Positions 8,995-17,764 of a stretch of DNA of 64,000 nucleotides are shown here, in pieces. The notes beneath the pieces were generated by a model. It saw only the letters and a program-made list of their open reading frames with translations, searched no databases and had not been told where the DNA came from. The position numbers and the translations under genes were made by a program. The DNA comes from an uncultured Oscillospiraceae bacterium (GTDB taxonomy: Bacteria > Bacillota > Clostridia > Oscillospirales > Oscillospiraceae), in contig CAJULZ010000001.1 of NCBI GenBank assembly GCA_910587205.1, positions 17,502 to 81,501 on the forward strand, given 5' to 3'. Position 1 is the first letter of the stretch. Each line of letters opens with the position of its first letter.

Positions 8995-10281
8995 ATGAGC
9001 GGTAAATATATTGTGCGGCAGCCCATTAAGGACGCTGCTGGAACCATCATCGGCAATGAGATCCTGTACTATGGCGCGAACCAAGCGTTCAGTAGCGATA
9101 ATTCTACTTCCAGCGCAGAATTTGCCGCCGCCAATACAATTTACAGCTTTCTCACCCAAAACACCCCCAAGGTGTTAAAGGGCACGCTGAATTTTATGAC
9201 GTTCACCACCATGCTGCTGATGAAAAAAACGCCCCGGCTGTTTGATAAGAACGACCTGGTCATCCAGATCGACGACGCGGTGATTATCCATCCGCTGTCC
9301 ATGCACCTGGTGCAGCAGTATGTCCGGGAGGGCTACCGGGTTGCGGTGAACGAGTTCCAGTTTACGCCGCGGTACCTGTCCCTGCTGGATGACATCCACT
9401 TCATCAAGATCAACGGCAGCACGGCCAGCGAAGTGACCATCCGTAACACGGTGGAGATTGCCCACAGCATGAATATCAAGTGCATTGTCACCCATATTGA
9501 TAATGTCAAGCTGTATGACCGGGCGGTGGCCTTGGGGGCGGATGGGCTGGAGGGCCCCTATGTGGCGGACAGGCTGACTACCAAGGCCCACAGCAGCGCG
9601 TACATTCAGAGCAATTTCTTCCAGCTCATGGTGGCGGTGACTAAGGATGAGCCCAATGTGGAGGAGATTGAGCAGATGATCGCGGCAGACGCCAGCCTGA
9701 CATATGGCCTGCTGAAGATGGTAAACTCCGCCTATTTTGCTCTGCGCCATCGGGCGACCACCATCACCCAGGCTATCATGACCCTGGGCCTGGGACAGTT
9801 GAAGCAGTGGATTTATCTCCTCAGCGCCAGCAACGCGGAGAACGAGGTGGACCCGGGCTCCGAGGAGTTCCTAAAGCGCTCCTTCCTGCGGGCGAATTTT
9901 TGCAGCGAATTGATGAACCACGCCAAGGACATGCCCATATCCAAGGCAGAAGCCTATCTGATGGGGATGTTCTCCACCCTGAACTATCTCATTGACGCGC
10001 CTATGGAGGAAATCTTGGCGGAGGTGCCGGTGGCGGATGAGATCAAGGCGGCGCTGCTGAACCGCGAGGGGCGCTGCGGCAAACTGTATGAGCTGGTGCT
10101 CAGCTATGAGGCCGCGGATTGGGAGCGCATCACCGTCCTTGCGGAGGAATTGGGCATCCCGGACAATATGATGACCAGCATCTATTTCATCTGTATGGAA
10201 AATGTGAACACCCTGTGGGAACAGCTCACAAACCCCTACCCCCAGCAGGAGGAGGAACCCTCTGCGGAGCCCCAGGTGTAA
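8995..10281 (+). CDS. EAL-like / HDOD domain signalling protein
   Basis: 428 residues. Residues 1-200 align in pattern with an EAL domain (RQPIKDAAGTIIGNEILYYG at the start, FIKING in the middle), but the EALLR-type motif and most metal-binding acidic residues are absent, so c-di-GMP hydrolysis is unlikely. Residues about 205-400 are an HDOD domain (SLTYGLLKMVNSAYF, ITQAIMTLGLGQLKQW). Such YuxH-type proteins are regulatory scaffolds. It is the last gene of the flagellar/chemotaxis operon, starts after AGGAGG and is followed by a strong terminator. Confidence 0.85.
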   Translation: MSGKYIVRQPIKDAAGTIIGNEILYYGANQAFSSDNSTSSAEFAAANTIYSFLTQNTPKVLKGTLNFMTFTTMLLMKKTPRLFDKNDLVIQIDDAVIIHPLSMHLVQQYVREGYRVAVNEFQFTPRYLSLLDDIHFIKINGSTASEVTIRNTVEIAHSMNIKCIVTHIDNVKLYDRAVALGADGLEGPYVADRLTTKAHSSAYIQSNFFQLMVAVTKDEPNVEEIEQMIAADASLTYGLLKMVNSAYFALRHRATTITQAIMTLGLGQLKQWIYLLSASNAENEVDPGSEEFLKRSFLRANFCSELMNHAKDMPISKAEAYLMGMFSTLNYLIDAPMEEILAEVPVADEIKAALLNREGRCGKLYELVLSYEAADWERITVLAEELGIPDNMMTSIYFICMENVNTLWEQLTNPYPQQEEEPSAEPQV

Positions 10282-10291
10282 AAGGATAAAG

Positions 10292-10330
10292 AATCCCTGG
10301 CGGGGCGCTGTGCGCCCCGCCAGGGATTTT
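10292..10330. terminator. Bidirectional intrinsic terminator
   Basis: A perfect 16-bp stem (10292-10307 with 10313-10328), a 5-base loop and a short T tract. It separates the convergent EAL-HDOD gene (plus) and the ComFB gene (minus). Confidence 0.9.
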
Positions 10331-10347
10331 CGGTTTGTGTGGCTCGC

Positions 10348-10992
10348 TCAGCGGCTGTGATGGGGCCGCTCCATGACCAGCTTGCAGGCTTGGAGGAGTT
10401 GGGCGGTGATGTCGCTGCTGAACTTGCCCTCGTACACGGTGAGCCGGGGCACCCGGTCGCCGGGCTCCAGCACCACATACTTGGGAGGCAGGTGGTTCAA
10501 GGTGAGGGCTTTCACGTCCTCCATGCAGCGTTTACAGCTGCAAAGACCGAACATCTCTACATATTTGGGGGCCTTTTCCTCCACCAGGACCTGCATTACG
10601 TTGATATAGCCAGGGTTTTCCGGCTCCATGAACTTGTGGGCAGGCTGCGCTGTGGCCGGGGCAGAGACAGGTCCCTCTGCCGGGAGTTCGGGCGCCGGCT
10701 CCGGTTCTGCGGGAGCGGGCGCCTGCTCCACCGGCGCGGGCTGGGGCCCTGGCGTGGGTTCGGGCTGGGGGGCCGCCGGCTGCGCGGGCATGGCGCCCAA
10801 CTCGCCGTCCAGGGCGTCCTCCAGGGCGTTTTTGATCTGCACTGAGACAGCGGCGTCGGGGGCCAGGGAGGAGACAATGGGGGGGACGGCGGCAGGGGCG
10901 GTTCCGACTGGCTCGTCGGCGGCAGGATCCTGTTTTTTGCTCAGCAGGTTCATCACCCGCGCGGTTTTGCTGGTTTTGTCCTTAGATGCCAT
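10348..10992 (-). CDS. ComFB-domain protein with Pro/Ala-rich N-terminal linker
   Basis: 214 residues. About 1-45 are charged, 45-120 are a Pro/Ala/Glu-rich flexible stretch, and about 125-205 match the ComFB family: INVMQVLVEEKAPKY, the paired cysteines of LCSCKRCMEDVKAL, then LNHLPPKYVV. ComFB domains in other bacteria have been reported as cyclic-dinucleotide receptors that affect motility. It lies 17 bases downstream of a ParA-type ATPase on the same strand, so the two are one transcription unit. The start codon has an AAGGAG SD. No competence genes are nearby. Confidence 0.8.
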   Translation of the reverse strand: MASKDKTSKTARVMNLLSKKQDPAADEPVGTAPAAVPPIVSSLAPDAAVSVQIKNALEDALDGELGAMPAQPAAPQPEPTPGPQPAPVEQAPAPAEPEPAPELPAEGPVSAPATAQPAHKFMEPENPGYINVMQVLVEEKAPKYVEMFGLCSCKRCMEDVKALTLNHLPPKYVVLEPGDRVPRLTVYEGKFSSDITAQLLQACKLVMERPHHSR

Positions 10993-11009
10993 GATGCGAT
11001 GCTCCTTAC

Positions 11010-11822
11010 TTAGTTGAAGAATTTAGAGATATATTTCAGGCCCTTCTTAGGCTTGGGGAGGACAAAGCGGTCGCCGCCCACAGCGTCGATGATGGCTTGG
11101 AAATCCTGGGCGGGCCGGGAGTCCGGCTGGTAGGTGAGTACGGTCTGCCCGTGGGCGGGGGCCATGGCCACGCCCACCCCCCGGTGGATCTTGGCCTGAA
11201 ATACCTGACTGTCCAGCTGTTCCGCCACCTCCTGGGCCAGCTCCAGGATATCCTTGGACAGGGTGAGGCGACCGTTGTACTTGTTGATAAGGATGCCCAG
11301 GACCTTCAGGTGGGGGTTGAAGGTGGCGCGAACGGTCTCGATGGTCTCCTGGAGCTGGGTGATGCCCACCAGGCTGAGCACCTCGGCCTCCATGGGGACA
11401 ATGAGTCCATCGGAGGCCACATAGGCATTGACGGTCAGCACGTTCAGGGCGGGGGGCGTGTCGATGATGATAAAGTCGTACCGGGAGCGCACGCCGGTGA
11501 GGAAATCGCTGAGCAGGAATTCCCGGCGTGGCATGGTGAATTCCACCTCGGCGGCGGACAGCATGATGTCCGAGGGCAGCACGTCGCCGTACTCAGTGGA
11601 CTGGATGGCCGCCTCAATGGGGCAGGTGCCCTTGAAAACGTCGAAAACGGTGCTTCCCGTGCCGATATCCAGCCCCAGGTTAAAGCCCAGGTTGCCCTGG
11701 GGGTCCAAATCCACGCCCAGGACTTTGGCGCCCCGCTGGTGAAGCCCGCAGACCAGGGCGGCGGCGGTGGTCGTCTTGCCGACCCCGCCTTTTTGGTTTG
11801 TAACGGTGATGATTTGCGTCAA
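11010..11822 (-). CDS. ParA/Soj-type ATPase
   Basis: 270 residues from a TTG start at 11822, chosen because GAGGGAGGG sits 8 bases upstream; a GTG at 11843 has no such site. It contains the deviant Walker A motif KGGVGKTTTA, the switch/Walker B segment FIIIDTPPAL and the ParA motif VDLDPQGN. These ATPases dimerise on DNA and position plasmids, chromosomes or protein clusters. No ParB lies beside it; the partner gene is ComFB-like. It lacks features of FlhG, which normally follows flhA-flhF. Position between two flagellar operons suggests placing of chemotaxis or flagellar complexes, but that is inference. Confidence 0.88.
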   Translation of the reverse strand: MTQIITVTNQKGGVGKTTTAAALVCGLHQRGAKVLGVDLDPQGNLGFNLGLDIGTGSTVFDVFKGTCPIEAAIQSTEYGDVLPSDIMLSAAEVEFTMPRREFLLSDFLTGVRSRYDFIIIDTPPALNVLTVNAYVASDGLIVPMEAEVLSLVGITQLQETIETVRATFNPHLKVLGILINKYNGRLTLSKDILELAQEVAEQLDSQVFQAKIHRGVGVAMAPAHGQTVLTYQPDSRPAQDFQAIIDAVGGDRFVLPKPKKGLKYISKFFN

Positions 11823-11862
11823 GGAATATTCCCTCCCTCTCACAAAAACTTGGAGAAAACTA

Positions 11863-11890
11863 TTAAGTTTACTATACTACAGGTCGATAA
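11863..11890 (+). promoter_or_regulatory. Sigma-28 (FliA) promoter of fliD operon
   Basis: -35 TTAA/TAAG (11863-11867) and -10 GTCGATAA (11883-11890) with 15-16 bases between them. This matches the sigma-28 consensus TAAA-N15-GCCGATAA at seven of eight -10 positions. About 110 bases upstream of fliD. Confidence 0.8.
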
Positions 11891-12003
11891 AAAATAACAG
11901 AGGTAGAACGAAAAAACTCTAAAAATTTTTTTAAGCATCCTGCCGGATGTGCTCGGGCAGCAGCCCTGCCCTTGGGGTTTGTTAGAAAGGAGCGGTCCAA
12001 GAT

Positions 12004-14865
12004 ATGGCATCCATTACCAGTCTGAGCAACAGCAATTATAATACCAGCAGTATCTATGGCAGCCGGAATGTGCTCAGCGGCCTGGCCAGCGGCATGGATA
12101 CCGAGTCCATGATCGAAAACGCGGTCTCCGGTATCAAGCTGAAGATCCAGAACCTGGTGAAGAAGCGCACTAAGGTGGAGTGGCAGCAGGAGGCTTACCG
12201 CAGCATTATCGACAAAGCGGTGAACCTGAACACGAAGTACACCTCTTACTCCTCCAAGACGAACCTGCTCAGCAGCAGCTTTTTCAACAATGCGGTGAAC
12301 ACCATCACCGCCGGCGCCTACAAGGATAAGATTACCGCCAGCGGCAAGTCCTCCAGCGACATCAAAATTAACGCGGTGAAGCAGATGGCCAAGTCCGCCA
12401 CCTACACCGTATCCGGTCTGGGCGGCAGCCGGTTCGGCGGCGAGATCCCGGGCATTGAGGCCGGGGAAGTCTTCGATATTTCCGGAAAAACGACGGTGAG
12501 CACCGTGTCCGGTTCGCTGACCTTCCAGTACGGCGGAGCCAACGGTACCACTTTCGACATCAGCTTCGACGAGCTGGAGAACTTGGACGAGATAGAGGTC
12601 CTGGATGCCAACGGAAATGTGAAGAAAAACGCGTCTAACGCGGAAAAGCTTGCCCAGGCCATCAACAATAAGCTGGGCGAGATCAGCTATAACTACACCA
12701 AGAACGGTGTGAAGGAGACCACCACCGCCGATAAGGCCGTCAAGGTGACGGCGAATGCGGACGGCCGGATCGTCTTTTCAGATGGGTTGGGCAACGGCAA
12801 TAAAGTTACCATCAGTTCCGCCGCAGGGGACATCAAGGACAAGTTTGGCCTCACGGAGAAAGAAAACGACGTGATCGCGGTGGGCACGAGCGCCCTGACC
12901 AAGCAGATTGGCACCAAGGACTACCTGTCTGACAAGGAGCTGGGCATCACCTTCAACGGCACCACCAAGAAGATCAGCATGGCCGACGTGTTTGATAGAA
13001 TGAGCAGCTCTACTGTTGATGACAGCACGACCAGCAATTTGAAATTCCGCCTTGCCCTGCAGGATGAGCTGGATGACACTTTTGGCGAAGGCAAGATCAC
13101 CGTGAGCAAAACGCAGGACGGTAAGCTGGCGTTCCAGACCGGCAAGGGTGACACCATGAGCCTGGGCGGCTCTGCCGTGAAAGCCCTGGGCTTTGAGAAC
13201 GGCGACTCCAACTTCATTAACGCGAGCAAAAAGCTGTCCGACCTGCTGGGGGAGGACAATGCGCTGTTTACCAAGAACCGCATGCGGGGCGAGTTCCTCA
13301 CCTATGACGCGAAGCCCATCGAAAAGACCAACGGAAGCGGTGAAACTTACTACGTTGATCACAAGGGCAACCGGGTGGATAAGGATGGCTACCGCGTTAC
13401 CAACGAGGGCAAAGCCATCTATGACTTCCAGGTCAACGACGCCCATATCCAGGTCACCCAGGACACCACGCTGGAGAGCCTGATGAACTCTATCAACTCC
13501 AACCCGGACGCGGGGATGAAGGTGAGCTACTCCAAGCTGACCAACGAGTTCAAGTTTACCACCACGGAAACCGGCGCCAACAGCAAAATTGAATTTGGCG
13601 GGCTGGCAAAGGATCTGTTTGCCGCCCATGACCGCAGCGCCGACGATAACTTTTCCGAGATCTTCGGCCTTGGCATAGGGGCGGGCAGCAACGAGCGGTT
13701 TGCCTTCAGATTTGAGGCGGACAAGAACTTTACAGCCAGCTTTGCTATTAACGGCGACGACTCGATCCAGGATGTCATCGATAAGATGAACAGCTCGACT
13801 TCGTTCAAGAATGAAGGGATGACCGCTTCCTTCGATGAGCTCGCGGGCAAGCTTGTGATAACCGACAACAAGACCGGGAAGGCACTGGACTACAGACTGC
13901 TCAGCGGCGATGGAGACCTCAGTGATTTCAACACTATGGAATACGATGTGCCTGACTATGGAGTCTCCTACACCGCCGGCCAGGACGCCGTCATGGATGT
14001 GGAAATCAACGGCAAGCGGTTTGAGAATCTTACCCGCGCCAGCAACAGCTTTGAGATCGACGGGCTGACCATCAACGTGAAGGGCGAGTTTGAGACCAAG
14101 GAAGGCGAGGAGGCCGTCACCTTCGAGACGAGCACCGATTCGGACAAGATTGTGGATGCCATCAAGAGCTTCGTAGAGGACTACAACGAGATGGTCACGG
14201 AGATCAAAAACGCCTATTCCACCCAGCCGGCAACAAAATCCGACAAGTCCCGTTACGAGCCCCTCACCGCCGAGGAGGAGGAGCAGTACTCTGAGAGCGA
14301 GCGGAAAGCCTACGAGGAGAAAGCCAAGCAGGGCATTTTGTTCGGCGACTCCACTTTGTCTAGCATGTACAGTAAGCTGCTCAGCGCCATCGCCCCCGGC
14401 GGGGCGGACGGGCAGACCCTCCGGGAGATCGGGCTGACCACTTCCTATAACGGCGGGCTGACCACCTTGAGCCTAGACGAGGATAAGCTGCGCAGCACGC
14501 TGGAGAGCGATCCGGACAAGGTGAAAAACGCCTTTACCAAGACCCGGGAGGGCGGCGCTTCCAGCGACGGGCTGATGCAGACCATGCAGAATACCCTGAA
14601 CACCTACGTCAAGACCACTGGTGAACCCAAGGGCGTGCTGATTACCCGGGCGGGGTCCGTGAAGGCACCCACCTCCCTGAATAGCAACAGCCTGAAAAGC
14701 CAGATCGACAGCATCGACAACCAAATTGACCGTTGGCAGGACAAGATGGCCAGCCAGATTGACCGGTATACCACCCAGTTCAGCCGTCTGGAGCAGCTGA
14801 TTGCTCAGATGAATTCCCAGGCGTCCGCCATGGCTGGGCTGATGGGCGGAAGCGGCGGCTATTAA
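12004..14865 (+). CDS. fliD: Filament cap protein FliD (hook-associated protein 2), enlarged
   Basis: 953 residues against the more usual 450-700. The N-terminal FliD signature LSGLASGMDTESMIE is near residues 25-40. The C-terminus is the expected coiled coil (QIDSIDNQIDRWQDKMASQI, QFSRLEQLIAQMNSQ). The extra length lies in the middle, where Asp/Lys/Gly-rich beta-type sequence should form the outward-facing cap domains. FliD caps the filament and promotes flagellin polymerisation. AAGGAG precedes the ATG. It is first gene of a sigma-28-driven operon with fliS. Confidence 0.95.
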   Translation: MASITSLSNSNYNTSSIYGSRNVLSGLASGMDTESMIENAVSGIKLKIQNLVKKRTKVEWQQEAYRSIIDKAVNLNTKYTSYSSKTNLLSSSFFNNAVNTITAGAYKDKITASGKSSSDIKINAVKQMAKSATYTVSGLGGSRFGGEIPGIEAGEVFDISGKTTVSTVSGSLTFQYGGANGTTFDISFDELENLDEIEVLDANGNVKKNASNAEKLAQAINNKLGEISYNYTKNGVKETTTADKAVKVTANADGRIVFSDGLGNGNKVTISSAAGDIKDKFGLTEKENDVIAVGTSALTKQIGTKDYLSDKELGITFNGTTKKISMADVFDRMSSSTVDDSTTSNLKFRLALQDELDDTFGEGKITVSKTQDGKLAFQTGKGDTMSLGGSAVKALGFENGDSNFINASKKLSDLLGEDNALFTKNRMRGEFLTYDAKPIEKTNGSGETYYVDHKGNRVDKDGYRVTNEGKAIYDFQVNDAHIQVTQDTTLESLMNSINSNPDAGMKVSYSKLTNEFKFTTTETGANSKIEFGGLAKDLFAAHDRSADDNFSEIFGLGIGAGSNERFAFRFEADKNFTASFAINGDDSIQDVIDKMNSSTSFKNEGMTASFDELAGKLVITDNKTGKALDYRLLSGDGDLSDFNTMEYDVPDYGVSYTAGQDAVMDVEINGKRFENLTRASNSFEIDGLTINVKGEFETKEGEEAVTFETSTDSDKIVDAIKSFVEDYNEMVTEIKNAYSTQPATKSDKSRYEPLTAEEEEQYSESERKAYEEKAKQGILFGDSTLSSMYSKLLSAIAPGGADGQTLREIGLTTSYNGGLTTLSLDEDKLRSTLESDPDKVKNAFTKTREGGASSDGLMQTMQNTLNTYVKTTGEPKGVLITRAGSVKAPTSLNSNSLKSQIDSIDNQIDRWQDKMASQIDRYTTQFSRLEQLIAQMNSQASAMAGLMGGSGGY

Positions 14866-14885
14866 CCAAGTAAAAGGAGTCAGAA

Positions 14886-15293
14886 ATGGATATCAAAGGC
14901 TTCCAGGGGTACCAGGGCTACAAGGAGCAGGGTATCAATGAGATGTCCCAGGGGGAACTGCTGCTGTTGCTGTATGACGAGCTGGTTAAGCGCCTGCTCA
15001 GGGCAGGGCTGGCCCTGGAGAAAGCGGACTACGCCCTCTTTGAGGCGAGTGTGGACCGGAGTCTGGATATCATCCGTTACCTGGACGACACGCTGGATAT
15101 GCAGTATCCCATCAGCCGCAGTCTGAACCGGCTGTACGACTACTTTGGGTTTGAGCTCAGCCGGGTGAAGGCGGGGCGGAACAAAACTGAACTGGAACGG
15201 GTCAAGTCCATGGCAGGCGAGTTGAGGGATACCTTCCGCGAGGCGCAGAAGACCAGTGAGCGGGAGGCGGCAGCCGCCGGGGATAAAGTATGA
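14886..15293 (+). CDS. fliS: Flagellin export chaperone FliS
   Basis: 135 residues, normal for FliS. The family motif EMSQGELLLLLYDELVKRL and the following helices (SLDIIRYLDDTLDM, LNRLYDYF) are clear. FliS binds the flagellin C-terminus in the cytoplasm and hands it to FlhA. SD AAAAGGAG. It overlaps the next gene by four bases. Confidence 0.96.
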   Translation: MDIKGFQGYQGYKEQGINEMSQGELLLLLYDELVKRLLRAGLALEKADYALFEASVDRSLDIIRYLDDTLDMQYPISRSLNRLYDYFGFELSRVKAGRNKTELERVKSMAGELRDTFREAQKTSEREAAAAGDKV

Positions 15294-15688
15294 CAGAAAA
15301 AGTAGTGATGGACGCCCTGGTCCAGATGAAGCGGACGGGGAATCTGCTCAACGAACTGGAGGACCTGACCCAGCAGCTTGCCCAGGCCATTGACCGGAAT
15401 GACCAAGTGAGCGCCCAGATGCTCATCGCCATGCGGGAGGAGCCGCTGGGCAAACTCCAGGCAGCCGACAAGGCCCTGCGGGAGCAGTTGGAGGCGATGG
15501 ATGACCGGGAGGAGGCCGCGCAACTGGCGGCCATGCTCAATGGGGGAGCGCCGCCGAAGGCAGGGGAGCAGATGGAGCAGATGCTATGTAGCCAGGTGGC
15601 TTCAAACTGCCGCCGGCTGAAGCAGATTCAGGAGCTGGATCGGGTTCTGAATCAGCGGCTGGCCCGGGAGCAGTCTGCCTATCAATGA
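15290..15688 (+). CDS. Small helical protein in FliT position, probable flagellar chaperone
   Basis: 132 residues, predicted almost wholly alpha-helical, with no family signature I can assign with confidence. It overlaps the fliS stop (ATGA), ends the fliD-fliS operon and has the size and helical make-up of FliT-type chaperones, which in other bacteria bind FliD. Function is inferred from position only. Confidence 0.65.
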   Translation: MTEKVVMDALVQMKRTGNLLNELEDLTQQLAQAIDRNDQVSAQMLIAMREEPLGKLQAADKALREQLEAMDDREEAAQLAAMLNGGAPPKAGEQMEQMLCSQVASNCRRLKQIQELDRVLNQRLAREQSAYQ

Positions 15689-15698
15689 TAACGGTCGA

Positions 15699-15737
15699 AC
15701 AAAAAATATCGGCCCGGTGTCCCACCGGGCCGATATT
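15699..15737. terminator. Intrinsic terminator between fliT-like gene and C39 peptidase
   Basis: Perfect 15-bp stem (15705-15719 with 15723-15737), 3-base loop. The T tract (15699-15704 read on the minus strand) serves the minus-strand peptidase gene; it may also stop the fliD operon. Confidence 0.85.
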
Positions 15738-15760
15738 CCCTGAGAAAAGGGCTGGGGTGG

Positions 15761-16720
15761 CTATGGATTGGGCATTGATAGAATCCACAGCGGGGCACCG
15801 TTGTCGCGGGCGGAAGAGAGCTCATCCAGGATAATCTGGGGGTCCCAGGTCATGAGGCTGCGTTCCGGGCTGTTGGGGTCGGCCACCAGGACCTCTCCCG
15901 AGAGAGTGGCGCCGCGGATCAGGATGAAATGTCCGCCGTTGGTGAAATGGCCGGGGCCCACCAGGGCCACCAGCATATTGCCATCCCATAGGGCGCGGCG
16001 CATATCCTGGGCGTCCCGGGAGGGGAAGGCTTCCGCCGTAATCCCAAAGCCTTGGGAGGTGCCGATTACAATGGAGTGGTAAGAGCCGCTTCGCCTGGCC
16101 CAGTAACCGTGCTCAACCGCCCAGGCCGCCATAGCGGCGGGGTCGGTGTCGGTGTCGGTCATACTGGCGACGGCCATGGCCATCACGGTGGGACCGCAGC
16201 CGTAGGGGCCGATGGTGTCGGTGCCGTAAGGCTGGTCGGCCCAGTCTTCTCCAGCCTGGTAGAAGTAAGTAACGTCCCGGGCGCCGCCGGTGAGGATCTG
16301 CTGGCCGTCCACCTCCAGCATCTCGGTGACGGGGGGCTGATAGGGTGGATCAAAGACCGGCTGGGAGGCGGTGGCATCCGGCAGCGGGTCATCCTCCGCC
16401 GGTGGAGGCTCCTTGGGGGTGGTAAGCGCCTCCCAGAACTGCGAAGCCTGGTCTGAGGCGTAGTCCACAGCCTGGCGGGAGAGCTGGGAAACCTGCTCAC
16501 CTGCATCCCGGCAGAACTGCCCGGCAGCGCGCAGTCCGGAGCGGAAGACATCTGCCGCCGCTGTTGTCCCCTGATAGATGGGGTCAGCAATCCGGTGGTA
16601 AATATCGGGGGCGAAGTAGCTGCAGGCAATGAGCTCGACGATACCGATACATAGCGCTGCCAGCAGGGCCAGCAGCAGGAGATTCCGTTTGAAATGCCTG
16701 GGCGCACCGCTTTTTTTCAT
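15761..16720 (-). CDS. Membrane-anchored C39-like cysteine peptidase
   Basis: 319 residues from the ATG at 16720, which has GGGAGGTGATCAG upstream. Residues about 13-35 form one membrane segment or uncleaved signal; about 40-125 are a linker. The rest is a papain-like C39 fold: catalytic Cys in YGCGPT (C175), His in GGHFILI (H264) and Asp in VADPNSPE. The catalytic domain should lie outside the membrane. Proteins of this kind are usually cell-surface peptidases, not bacteriocin-export domains, since no ABC half-transporter is fused. Divergent from the FtsE-like gene. Substrate unknown. Confidence 0.82.
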   Translation of the reverse strand: MKKSGAPRHFKRNLLLLALLAALCIGIVELIACSYFAPDIYHRIADPIYQGTTAAADVFRSGLRAAGQFCRDAGEQVSQLSRQAVDYASDQASQFWEALTTPKEPPPAEDDPLPDATASQPVFDPPYQPPVTEMLEVDGQQILTGGARDVTYFYQAGEDWADQPYGTDTIGPYGCGPTVMAMAVASMTDTDTDPAAMAAWAVEHGYWARRSGSYHSIVIGTSQGFGITAEAFPSRDAQDMRRALWDGNMLVALVGPGHFTNGGHFILIRGATLSGEVLVADPNSPERSLMTWDPQIILDELSSARDNGAPLWILSMPNP

Positions 16721-16958
16721 CTGATCACCTCCCACCAATTGTTTTCAAGGGCGTCCGCTTGCGGCCAGATTGCCAAATTCCAGGCCGGATGGAAAAAGGA
16801 CATTAAAATAGGCACCGCGGCCCCGTGTAGATGGTATGATATCGTTGTAGCCTTGGGGCGGCCTTTCCTGTCGCCTTGTGGATATTATAGCAGAAATCCT
16901 GCCGTTTTCAATGGCAAGAATATGGCCCGCGGAGTTCCGCGCGGCGCGGGGGGAGCCT

Positions 16959-17714
16959 ATGCCCACCATTGAACTGGAAAATGTCTCAAAATTTTATAAA
17001 CCTAAGCGCCGGAGACGGGGCTTGGTGCACGTGGATATGGGTGTGGAGGATGTAGACCTGACCATCCGGCAGGGGGAGTTTGTCTTTGTGGTAGGCAGCA
17101 GCGGTGCGGGGAAAAGCACTCTGCTGCGCCTTATCACCGGGCAGACGAAGCCGAACCGGGGCAAGGTTTACGTGGATGGCAAAGATCTGCACTGGATGCT
17201 GAAGCTCAGCCGGAACCGGGCAGCCGTGATGTTCGGGAAGATCTGGCAGGATCCCACCCTGATCCGGAAAAAGACGGTGGAGGAGAACCTGGCCCTGGCG
17301 GCTAAAATTGCCATCGGCAAGGAGAGCCCCAGGCTGGTGGATATCCGCATTAAAAAAGTGCTGGGCTTGGTAGGAATGAAGGGTGTGGAGAAAAAATATC
17401 CCGTGGAGCTTTCCATCGGGGAGTGCCGCCGGGTGGAATTGGCCCGGGCCCTCATCGGCAGCCCGCCTGTTCTGGTGCTGGACGAGATCACCGCGAATTT
17501 GGACGATGACTGCATCTGGGACACCCTGCACCTGCTCAATGATATCAACAAAAAGGGCACCACCGTGATCATGGCGACCCATGACAGCCAGTATGTGAAC
17601 ATACTCCGCCGCCGGGTAATCAGCATGACCAACGGACGGATTATCACCGATGTGCAAAAAGGAAAATACGGCGATGTGCTGGAACGAGAGCAGCAGCCCC
17701 CGTTTAAGCGCTAA
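16959..17714 (+). CDS. FtsE-like ABC transporter ATP-binding protein
   Basis: 251 residues from ATG 16959 (GGGGGGAG SD). Walker A GSSGAGKST, Walker B VLVLDEIT, and a signature reading LSIGECRR where LSGGE is usual. The charged N-terminal FYKPKRRRRG insertion is also odd. Overall pattern (KSTLLRLITGQTKPNRGKVY) is FtsE-like, but no FtsX permease is adjacent; a chemoreceptor follows by 50 bases. It could be a cell-division FtsE whose FtsX lies elsewhere, or an ATPase used without a permease. Confidence 0.75.
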   Translation: MPTIELENVSKFYKPKRRRRGLVHVDMGVEDVDLTIRQGEFVFVVGSSGAGKSTLLRLITGQTKPNRGKVYVDGKDLHWMLKLSRNRAAVMFGKIWQDPTLIRKKTVEENLALAAKIAIGKESPRLVDIRIKKVLGLVGMKGVEKKYPVELSIGECRRVELARALIGSPPVLVLDEITANLDDDCIWDTLHLLNDINKKGTTVIMATHDSQYVNILRRRVISMTNGRIITDVQKGKYGDVLEREQQPPFKR

Positions 17715-17764
17715 GCCGATTGATATAAAAAGCATCAGTACAATACTTTAGGAGGAAAGAGTCC

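Noticed and set aside
11010..11822. ParA-type gene as FlhG/YlxH or as chromosomal Soj
   Set aside because: It is not beside flhF and lacks FlhG context; no ParB gene is adjacent, so Soj is not supported either.
12402..13871. Minus-strand ORFs opposite fliD
   Set aside because: Serine/leucine-rich antisense frames without SD or family; fliD is unmistakable on the plus strand.
17700..17740. GCCGATTG before the chemoreceptor gene as a sigma-28 promoter
   Set aside because: No TAAA-like -35 lies at the required 14-16 base distance and the -10 fits poorly.
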